Shown here one piece after another: positions 40,709-46,115 of a DNA stretch of 46,115 nucleotides (positions are counted from its first letter, which is position 1; each line of letters begins with the position of its first letter). This stretch comes from a virus. The stretch lies in IMG/VR virus record IMGVR_UViG_3300007540_000021, positions 1-46,115 of that record; one strand, 5' to 3'. Position numbers and translations under genes: made by a program. Under the pieces are notes generated by a model. That model was not told where the DNA came from and searched no databases. It saw nothing but the letters and a program-made list of their open reading frames with translations.

Positions 40709-42565
40709 TTAAAATATATCCGGTGTAGGTTGCATCTTAGGAAGCTCTTTACCTTGACTCTTCTTGAATGCATTATACATTGGATTGTCACCGGCTTTGT
40801 CAAAGTAGCCCGTGAACCCGTCTACCTCTTTTAGTGTTAGCGTAACGCTCTCGTTAATAGGAGTAACACTACCACCCGTTTGTTCGTCTTTAACTTTATA
40901 CTGTCTTATCTCCATAATACGTCTCATCTGCGCTATCTTATGGTTTCTTATCCTATGGTACACAAGGAAGTGGTCACACCTATTAGCAAATATGTTACCT
41001 CCAATGGCATCATACTGTGTAGGCGGTTTTAAGTACCCCTCTGCATCTCTAGGCGCTCTAGTTGCATCCGTTGTTGGATGAACTGACATAAACACAGAAC
41101 ATATTTTTTTACTGTAAATATTAAGTTTAGACAATAGGTCATCGTTATAAGAATAAACATTCGTCAATGGTCTCTTGAAATAAGAGAACGGGTCAATGAA
41201 TAACCCATCTATCCCGTACATCTCGTGAAGAATCTCTCCACGTTTGAGTACATCTTCTATTGAGTAATGATAATCATTCTTAAAGACAAAGAAATGAGCG
41301 TTGACATAATCTTTATATCGTCTGAACTCATCCATATTATCCTTAAAGTAAGATATATCTTTACCCGATACTGCTTCTATTAATATTCTTTTAACCGATG
41401 ATACTTCATTCTCTCCACAAGCTACTGCAAACTTTTTACCATATAATACGGATAAAGCCATAAGCTTGTGTAGTTCAACATATGTTTTACCTACCCCTTC
41501 AAAAGCTAATATAAAATTTAAGCTGTTCTCTTTGAATAGTACATACTCGTCTAAAGTTTTCCAACCATAGCTAAGCCCTAAAGGTATCGTTCCATCTATT
41601 GCTTGGAATAATCTCTCTTCGTCCTCACCGTCCTTAGATATAAAGGATAAGTCGGTTAGGTCTTCATCTTCATCACTTTCCTGCGATACTTTAGTCTTTC
41701 CTTTCTGTTCACCATATCCCATATCCCCTAGCTTTCCGTAACCAACCTTGTAGTTACCGTCTGCTTCGAGCATACAAAATATAGCTGAATTAGAATAGGG
41801 TTGCTCTGTCTCAAACTCTGTTGAGGTTGTGAAAGAGAATAAGAAACATCCCTCTAAGTTATATCCTGCCGATACGCCTTCCGTTTTGCCGGGGCGTGTT
41901 AACTCTACCCATAGGTCAGACTCTCTCTCGATAGTCCAACCGTGTTTGAGTAATAAGTCAATACCTATGTCGGGGTCTTGATTATACTTAGGGAATGGGT
42001 CTTTATACTCTTTGTCATCTGAATAGAATTTCTTAGTCTTAGATATAGCCTTATCAAACAGCATAGAGGTACTCATTAGAATAGCCCTTTCTGTATCGCT
42101 GATAGTGTTTATCTTTGTAAGGTCTCCGTAGATAACTTCATAACCCTCTGATGGAAAACATTTAAGATATCCACCCTCTCCTCTAGTCTCAATAAGAACT
42201 TCTTTTCGTTCGTTCTTGGCTAGTTTTCTGTTACCTTCTGCAACAGTAGTTCTGTATAGTGCGTGATAACCATTATTAACAGTCTTGCACACAACTAACT
42301 TCTTCAATATATCTTGTGGTACACTTAGTCTCCAATCATCCCACAACTCTTTTGGGTTATCTGCATACTTTAGGTCGAAGTCAATGCCCTCTAAACCTCC
42401 GGATACAGCACCCGTACATATACCTATTTCTTCAAACGCATAATTCTCAATGTCGTCATTGATAGGCGAACCCCAATCGTTTCTGATAGGAATCTTTCCA
42501 CCTTGTTTAAGTGGCACGGGATTAAGACCCGCTTTCTTATATTCTTTAGCTATCGTTTTGCTCAT
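40709..42565 (-). CDS. Primase-helicase (prim-pol domain + DnaB-type helicase)
   Basis: 618 aa. The N-terminal bifunctional primase-polymerase domain shows GICTGAVSGGLEGIDFDLKY (catalytic Asp62, Asp64) followed by YHALYRTT and LIETRGEGG. The C-terminal RecA-fold helicase has Walker A FEGVGKTYV (near 355), Walker B GLFIDPFSYF (near 452) and a downstream SVHPTTDATR phrase. It makes primers and unwinds DNA at the phage fork. It overlaps the preceding initiator-like gene by 20 bases and is two bases from the next gene, consistent with a replication operon. Confidence 0.88.
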   Translation of the reverse strand: MSKTIAKEYKKAGLNPVPLKQGGKIPIRNDWGSPINDDIENYAFEEIGICTGAVSGGLEGIDFDLKYADNPKELWDDWRLSVPQDILKKLVVCKTVNNGYHALYRTTVAEGNRKLAKNERKEVLIETRGEGGYLKCFPSEGYEVIYGDLTKINTISDTERAILMSTSMLFDKAISKTKKFYSDDKEYKDPFPKYNQDPDIGIDLLLKHGWTIERESDLWVELTRPGKTEGVSAGYNLEGCFLFSFTTSTEFETEQPYSNSAIFCMLEADGNYKVGYGKLGDMGYGEQKGKTKVSQESDEDEDLTDLSFISKDGEDEERLFQAIDGTIPLGLSYGWKTLDEYVLFKENSLNFILAFEGVGKTYVELHKLMALSVLYGKKFAVACGENEVSSVKRILIEAVSGKDISYFKDNMDEFRRYKDYVNAHFFVFKNDYHYSIEDVLKRGEILHEMYGIDGLFIDPFSYFKRPLTNVYSYNDDLLSKLNIYSKKICSVFMSVHPTTDATRAPRDAEGYLKPPTQYDAIGGNIFANRCDHFLVYHRIRNHKIAQMRRIMEIRQYKVKDEQTGGSVTPINESVTLTLKEVDGFTGYFDKAGDNPMYNAFKKSQGKELPKMQPTPDIF

Positions 42566-43271
42566 TGAATTTGTTTGTTAAATATTCTGCGTATATAAAA
42601 TTGCTATGTGATGGTAATCCGTTCTTCCAAGACTCCGGAAAAACCCTTACTCCTTCCTCAAGGTCTACAAAGAAATATTCAAATCCCTTTGGCGCACCTT
42701 TTACTGATTCAAGTTTGTTTTCTTCTCTACACCATACCTTTGATACTTTTGATTTCCAAGCTCTAACTTTCTTGTTGTTCTTGTCATACCAATCATTGTC
42801 TGCGTAGTAGTCTACAAATGCTTTACCATTTACTTCGTAACCTAGTCCTAACGCATATTCCATTACTTCTTGTGGCGTGGGCGCTTTAAAACTGTCATTT
42901 GTAAAGTCTGCTTTTGTAAAAACTTCTAACAACATTTCTTTTGTCTTACCTTTGCTATTCTTACCCTCGTCTAATCCTTTGCGTATATTTGCTTTGGACT
43001 TTGCTAGACTGTGATAGTGGTCGAGGACTAGGACGTGTACTGTGTCTTCATCTTCTCCCCAATAGTAATTGATTAAACCTTTATCCTTTAGTGTCTTAAA
43101 CCAATCGGGTGAGTTTATCCCTAAATCCAAATTGACTCGTTCAACGTATAAGTCTAAAATGCCCAACGTAGTAATGTTGGGCTGTGTTGTTAGATAACAA
43201 TAAAGTAGTTTAGAGCTAGGGGAAAGCGAAGCGAACCTCGCATCTCCCCATAGTTTCCCTACCTTAACCAT
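42546..43271 (-). CDS. Replication initiator / DnaD-like helicase-loader candidate
   Basis: 241 aa. The N-terminal winged-helix part (WGDARFASLSPSSKLLYCYL) resembles phage replisome organizer proteins. The C-terminal segment (PTPQEVMEYALGLGYEVNGK, then DYYADNDWYDKNNKKVRAWK) follows the DnaD-like loader pattern PT-x-EEV-x-x-(F/Y)-...-YY-x-x-x-x-W-...-WK. It is therefore likely to bind the origin and load the adjacent helicase. It overlaps the primase-helicase start by 20 bases. Confidence 0.7.
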   Translation of the reverse strand: MVKVGKLWGDARFASLSPSSKLLYCYLTTQPNITTLGILDLYVERVNLDLGINSPDWFKTLKDKGLINYYWGEDEDTVHVLVLDHYHSLAKSKANIRKGLDEGKNSKGKTKEMLLEVFTKADFTNDSFKAPTPQEVMEYALGLGYEVNGKAFVDYYADNDWYDKNNKKVRAWKSKVSKVWCREENKLESVKGAPKGFEYFFVDLEEGVRVFPESWKNGLPSHSNFIYAEYLTNKFNEQNDS

Positions 43272-43273
43272 TA

Positions 43274-44038
43274 TTAGAATGGTAAATCGTCAGTATTGTT
43301 AGCAGTAGCGGTGGCTTTTGCTCTTGGCTTATGTGATGTAGCTTTAGCCTTAGGCGTAGGAGTCTCTGTCTTAGTAGGCAAAGACTCGCTTACTGTTTCA
43401 TCTAAGAAGTTTTCATCCTTAAATGTGGATAGAGCATCATATAAAAACTCTTCTTGGTCATCGAAGTTCCAAATAGTTTTGCTACCTTTCTTCTTAGTGG
43501 TTGGCTCGGGCATTTCATCATAACCGATGTAATACTCTAGCTTAGTACCATCTTGATACATTTTAACACCGCTCTTAGCCTTACCATTGTCAGCCTCTTC
43601 TGCCGAGATGTTCCACACTCCGAACACTAACTCTTTAGTTAAGTCGATGTTACCCATTCTGCGAATAAAGTCTTTACAGATACGTGAGTAAACATCCCCT
43701 AAAGATACATTGAAGGTTTCATCTACGTCTGTGAATTCTAATTCAACGAACTCTCCGAAATCATTTACTGTTGACTTGATGTTTGTTAGCATACCGCTAA
43801 CGTCATTTAAAATATAGTAGAATACAGACTTACCTTCGTTTCTACCTTTTGTTCTTTTTCTCTCGCAAACATATCCCATACGGTTAGTTTCAGAAATTTC
43901 TTCTGCATATTCTAGCCCTAGTGAGTCTAGTTTACTAATTAAAGATTCTTGTGAATCGTACTCTAATACGATATTACCTTGAAAAATATTTAGGTAGGTT
44001 TTGTTTGAACTACTTGTTCCTCTTGTGTTTAATGCCAT
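43274..44038 (-). CDS. Single-stranded DNA-binding protein candidate
   Basis: 254 aa. It has a central beta-rich body (VFYYILNDVSGMLTNIKSTV, VELEFTDVDETFNVSLGD) with aromatic and basic residues. A Lys/Thr/Pro/Ala-rich flexible linker (about 215-245) leads to an acidic tip ending NNTDDLPF, similar to the DDDIPF tail by which bacterial SSB recruits partners. Size, operon position first among the core replication genes and this tip support an SSB role, though the body lacks a clear standard SSB signature. Confidence 0.7.
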   Translation of the reverse strand: MALNTRGTSSSNKTYLNIFQGNIVLEYDSQESLISKLDSLGLEYAEEISETNRMGYVCERKRTKGRNEGKSVFYYILNDVSGMLTNIKSTVNDFGEFVELEFTDVDETFNVSLGDVYSRICKDFIRRMGNIDLTKELVFGVWNISAEEADNGKAKSGVKMYQDGTKLEYYIGYDEMPEPTTKKKGSKTIWNFDDQEEFLYDALSTFKDENFLDETVSESLPTKTETPTPKAKATSHKPRAKATATANNTDDLPF

Positions 44039-44049
44039 TTGATTAAATT

Positions 44050-44598
44050 TTATTTATAATAATTATACATTTGTATTCGAGCCTCGTAGAATACTAAATC
44101 CTTACGTACCTCTTCTTTTTCCTCGACCAATACTCTTCTTTTCTTCTGATAGAGCTTCTTATTCTTCTCGTATCCGTTTTTCAAAGTCGATAATCGCGCC
44201 TTCTTTTTGCCTTCGTCTATTTCATTTGCCTCTGTTGTTTTAGTGTTCTTGTTATAATTATTCCATATCTCAGTTGATTTTGTTGTCCACCCTTTTATTT
44301 TGGCGTCTATCTTTTCAACTTCTCTTTTAATGTTCAACACTTTTTCTAAGTCGTTATGATGCATAACCTCTTTAAGTGTTTTTGAGAACCCTTGTAATAA
44401 CACTTGTTCTGTTATCTTTGGGTCTACCGGCTCATAGTAATTGCTGTAACGTGTGTCTTCCCAAGTATATTCTCCATCTCTCTTTTTGCTGATTTTAAAT
44501 CCTGCATAGAAGATTACGTCTTCGTCGTGGAAACTGTGTAACTTGGTAAGATTCTCCTTTAAAGCAATTTCATATATTTTTTTATGTGTGTCTTGCAT
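44050..44598 (-). CDS. Helical protein at the head of the replication operon
   Basis: 182 aa, mostly coiled coil and highly charged in the C-terminal half (KREVEKIDAKIKGW, then KNGYEKNKKLYQKKRRVLVE). The N-terminal half is mixed (YAGFKISKKRDGEYTWEDTR). It is the first gene after the promoter at 44616-44647. It could help the neighbouring SSB-like protein or be a recombination mediator; nothing specific is shown. Confidence 0.6.
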   Translation of the reverse strand: MQDTHKKIYEIALKENLTKLHSFHDEDVIFYAGFKISKKRDGEYTWEDTRYSNYYEPVDPKITEQVLLQGFSKTLKEVMHHNDLEKVLNIKREVEKIDAKIKGWTTKSTEIWNNYNKNTKTTEANEIDEGKKKARLSTLKNGYEKNKKLYQKKRRVLVEEKEEVRKDLVFYEARIQMYNYYK

Positions 44599-44615
44599 TA
44601 GTTAGTTATTTTTCT

Positions 44616-44647
44616 CAAATATACAAAACATTTCTGACATATGCAAA
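44616..44647 (-). promoter_or_regulatory. Promoter TTTG-N20-TATATTTG for the replication operon
   Basis: Reverse-strand TTTG (44647-44644) and TATATTTG (44623-44616) are separated by exactly 20 bases, a full match to the Bacteroidota consensus. The ATG of the first gene lies 18 bases beyond. This is the best promoter in the window. Confidence 0.85.
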
Positions 44648-44662
44648 TTTAATTTGATAGTG

Positions 44663-44783
44663 ATAATACACAGAGAGCCTAACAACTAGCTACATCAGTT
44701 GAATGCGGACTGATGCTCTTGTGTTTTTCGGGGTTATTGGTTTGCTCTCCACTACTACTAACCCTTTTTCGTGTGTGTATTAT
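44663..44783 (-). ncRNA. Unassigned structured element, possible pseudoknot RNA or origin
   Basis: A 121-base noncoding interval between the 97-aa gene and the replication promoter folds on itself. P1: ATAATACACA (44663-44672) with TGTGTATTAT (44774-44783), perfect 10 bp. P2: GGGTTA (44731-44736) with TAACCC (44759-44764). P3: CATCAGT (44693-44699) with ACTGATG (44709-44715). GAGAGC (44673-44678) pairs with GCTCTC (44744-44749) inside the P2 loop, making a pseudoknot. An alternative pairing of ACACAgAGAG with CTCTTGTGT (44716-44724) precedes five T on the + strand, so the region could switch. It could be an ncRNA, a 3'/5' regulatory structure or a replication origin. Strand is assigned only from the flanking genes. 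Confidence 0.45.
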
Positions 44784-44801
44784 ACTTATAATATAGTACC
44801 G

Positions 44802-45095
44802 TTATGTTGTCGCCCTATTACCTTCCATAAACAATAGTATTTGCCTATACAAGTATTTCATATTAGTATAAAACTTCTTACCTCTATATGTTTGTTGTTT
44901 GTCCTTCCAATACTCCATAGATTTTCTTACTGTCTCTATCTTGTTTTTACAAACCAAGTGTTGTTTGCCATAAAGGTCTGTCACATAGATTTGTGTGTTA
45001 AATGTTGGCAAGTCTTCAAAATCTAGGTTACTCTGACCTATGATTTGTGCCAATTCTTTTACGCCTCTTGGTGTTGCTAATTTTTCTGTTGACAT
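44802..45095 (-). CDS. Hypothetical protein
   Basis: 97 aa, not recognised. The N-terminal half is short helices and strands (GVKELAQIIGQSNLDFEDLP); the C-terminal half is very basic (KSMEYWKDKQQTYRGKKFYT), suggesting nucleic-acid contact. It stands alone between a 5' hairpin and the structured noncoding interval, so it may have its own regulation. Confidence 0.6.
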   Translation of the reverse strand: MSTEKLATPRGVKELAQIIGQSNLDFEDLPTFNTQIYVTDLYGKQHLVCKNKIETVRKSMEYWKDKQQTYRGKKFYTNMKYLYRQILLFMEGNRATT

Positions 45096-45116
45096 AATAT
45101 TAAATTTAGATTAGAT

Positions 45117-45148
45117 GCCCGCAACAATATTCTCTAGGTGCTACGGGC
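45117..45148 (-). promoter_or_regulatory. 5'-UTR hairpin upstream of the 97-aa gene
   Basis: On the reverse strand, GCCCGTAGCA and TGTTGCGGGC form a 10-bp stem (two G-U pairs) with a 12-base loop, ending about 21 bases before the ATG. The wobble pairs exist only in the - strand transcript. There is no T tract, so it looks regulatory rather than a terminator. Confidence 0.45.
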
Positions 45149-45160
45149 GGCTGGTTATTG

Positions 45161-45319
45161 TTAGTTTTTGTTGTGTGGTTTGTTGAGGTTATACTCTGTA
45201 ACCAAAGACTTTAACTTTCTTTCAGTCAAGACTTGTATTATCTGTGATAGTTTGTTCAACTCTTCAAGTGATAACTCTTCTATCACGTCGTCTAAAAATA
45301 CTTTTAATTTATCTTCCAT
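45161..45319 (-). CDS. Small helical protein (52 aa)
   Basis: 52 aa, MEDKLKVFLDDVIEELSLEE onward, an acidic amphipathic helix followed by a polar tail (NLNKPHNKN). Its start overlaps the preceding gene's end by 16 bases. It could be an antirepressor- or adaptor-sized peptide; no family seen. Confidence 0.5.
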   Translation of the reverse strand: MEDKLKVFLDDVIEELSLEELNKLSQIIQVLTERKLKSLVTEYNLNKPHNKN

Positions 45320-45525
45320 TGTTTATTGTGTTTTCTTGTTTTACTTAAACAACCGTGTAATGCACCAACCGCCCTAATTTGATAGTACGGTGGCACGAGT
45401 TCTTTAATATTATACAATGCTTGTTTGGTGTAGTCACACCACTCTTTTCCTACTATTTTAGCCCCATTACCATTGTGGTATACTCTATCTCCAATCTGCC
45501 CTACAAAGTGTTCGCCTAGTCTCAT
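45304..45525 (-). CDS. Small hypothetical protein
   Basis: 73 aa. It looks like a compact beta domain (MRLGEHFVGQIGDRVYHNGN, GAKIVGKEWCDYTK) with a basic C-terminus (SKTRKHNKQWKIN). Its start is 1 base downstream of the 3D-domain gene's stop. The VGQIGDRVYHNGNGAKIV stretch resembles an SH3-like barrel. Function unknown. Confidence 0.6.
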   Translation of the reverse strand: MRLGEHFVGQIGDRVYHNGNGAKIVGKEWCDYTKQALYNIKELVPPYYQIRAVGALHGCLSKTRKHNKQWKIN

Positions 45526-45526
45526 A

Positions 45527-45907
45527 TTATTTGATTTTGATTATTTTAACATAATCCCATTTACCTATTGGCATATCTCCATTAATAAGGATATCTATTC
45601 TATTGGTGTATCTCTTATTCATTTTATCCATAACAGTATAAATACCGTCATACCTTGTGCCGTCTATGTAAACCTTGGTTCCTTTCGGGTACTTCTTCAA
45701 TAAGTCTCTCGATACCGCTATAATCCTGTGCTTGTAAGGATTGTTTAAGTCGAGTTTGAACATAAATGCTGTATGCTCGGGGTCTGAATTTGTCTGCTCG
45801 GGTACAGCGTTATAAACTGTACATACTACTGTGTCTGCCATTTCATTAAATGCTGATAGTGATGCAAACATAATGATTAAATACGAGAATAACAATAATT
45901 TCTTCAT
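45527..45907 (-). CDS. Secreted 3D-domain (double-psi beta-barrel) protein
   Basis: 126 aa with a signal peptide (MKKLLLFSYLIIMFASLSAF). The mature part carries the 3D-domain pattern: VCTVYNAV, KHRIIAVSRDLLKKYPKGTK, then YTVMDKMNKRYTNRIDIL, with the three Asp of the family (MDKMNKR-x-x-NRIDI). 3D domains are linked to MltA/RlpA-type peptidoglycan-binding enzymes. Encoded in the early-strand region rather than in the lysis cassette, it might modify the host wall or block superinfection. No second catalytic domain is present. Confidence 0.75.
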   Translation of the reverse strand: MKKLLLFSYLIIMFASLSAFNEMADTVVCTVYNAVPEQTNSDPEHTAFMFKLDLNNPYKHRIIAVSRDLLKKYPKGTKVYIDGTRYDGIYTVMDKMNKRYTNRIDILINGDMPIGKWDYVKIIKIK

Positions 45908-45994
45908 AATTTTTTGTTTTAGTTAATATGATTCACACATTAAAACGTGTGATAACAGTTGATATAAATCATCAAGACGATTCATAGCTTTGTG

Positions 45995-46114
45995 TTAGCC
46001 ACAATTAATTGATTCAATGTAATTATCTACTTTATCTTCTGTGGTTCTAAATTTATAGTTATCTACATTATAACAGTGGTCAACGCAATCAATTAACAGT
46101 TCACGTTGTTGGCT
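45995..46114 (-). CDS. C-terminal end of a gene running off the right edge
   Basis: Open in one reverse frame from the window edge, 39 residues (SQQRELLIDCVDHCYNVDNY, then KFRTTEDKVDNYIESINCG) ending TAA at 45995-45997. It looks like ordinary phage coding sequence (Asp/Asn/Tyr/Cys-rich). The 5' part is outside the window, so its start is unknown. Confidence 0.45.
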   Translation of the reverse strand, partial: SQQRELLIDCVDHCYNVDNYKFRTTEDKVDNYIESINCG

Positions 46115-46115
46115 A

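Noticed and set aside
44663-44783. tRNA or hammerhead-type ribozyme in the structured interval
   Set aside because: No TTC loop or 7-bp acceptor with proper arms, and the CTGATG is not followed by the GA and GAAA core that a hammerhead needs.
45923-45985. 20-codon ORF (MNRLDDLYQLLSHVL onward) before the 3D-domain gene as a leader peptide
   Set aside because: Too short to judge, with no pausing motif. A 6-bp TCACAC/GTGTGA hairpin overlaps it, but neither is strong.
1-46115. CRISPR array, insertion sequence, integrase or attachment site
   Set aside because: No regularly spaced direct repeats, transposase motifs, tyrosine or serine recombinase, or tRNA-linked repeats were seen.

Overview
The window is a 46 kb piece of a tailed double-stranded DNA phage. 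The virion module has the content and order of a short-tailed phage: terminase, portal, a putative scaffold, a crAss-like major capsid protein, ring/connector proteins, a tail stabilization protein and three internal or ejected proteins. The capsid, portal and stabilization proteins resemble those of crAss-like phages (Crassvirales and relatives infecting Bacteroidota). A Bacteroidota host, perhaps a flavobacterium-like one, is inferred from three things: AT-rich DNA, no Shine-Dalgarno sequences (starts follow A-rich stretches), and promoters of the form TTTG-N17-20-TAnnTTTG. No similarity search was possible, so family names rest on motifs and gene order.

Left arm, + strand, about 1-28,215. 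The window opens in the 3' end of a tail fibre-like gene that is readable only across two compensating one-base frameshifts. A lysis cassette follows: three small membrane proteins, an M15 peptidase endolysin and a membrane-anchored spanin-like protein. Next come a small beta-rich protein, two unknown proteins and the late operon: TerL, portal, Pro-rich scaffold candidate, major capsid, a 271-aa structural candidate, two ring/connector proteins, a 1512-aa tail stabilization protein with an added von Willebrand A domain, its C-terminal module as a separate gene, and internal proteins of 176, 505 and 2303 aa. The last carries a zincin protease motif. Hairpin terminators paired with TAnnTTTG promoters divide this arm.

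The two arms converge at about 28.2-28.4 kb on a strong GC hairpin.

Right arm, - strand, read from 46,115 down to 28,181: a secreted 3D-domain protein and small genes, a noncoding interval that can fold with a pseudoknot, then the replication operon. That operon has an SSB-like protein with a DDLPF tail, a DnaD/initiator-like protein, a primase-helicase, a small HTH protein, a DUF5664(MazZ-like)-HAD nucleotidase fusion, family A DNA polymerase and two calcineurin-like phosphatases. After a second clear promoter come a DUF1064 nuclease, an HTH-exonuclease, a phage-encoded GroES/GroEL pair with a tiny basic gene between them, a second DEDD exonuclease and a PD-(D/E)XK nuclease. At least seven tiny genes (33-57 aa) sit in the gaps, most joined to their neighbours by TAATG or ATGA overlaps.

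The most notable points are the chaperonin module, the MazZ-HAD fusion, the vWA insertion that splits the tail stabilization protein, and the unassigned structured element upstream of the replication promoter.
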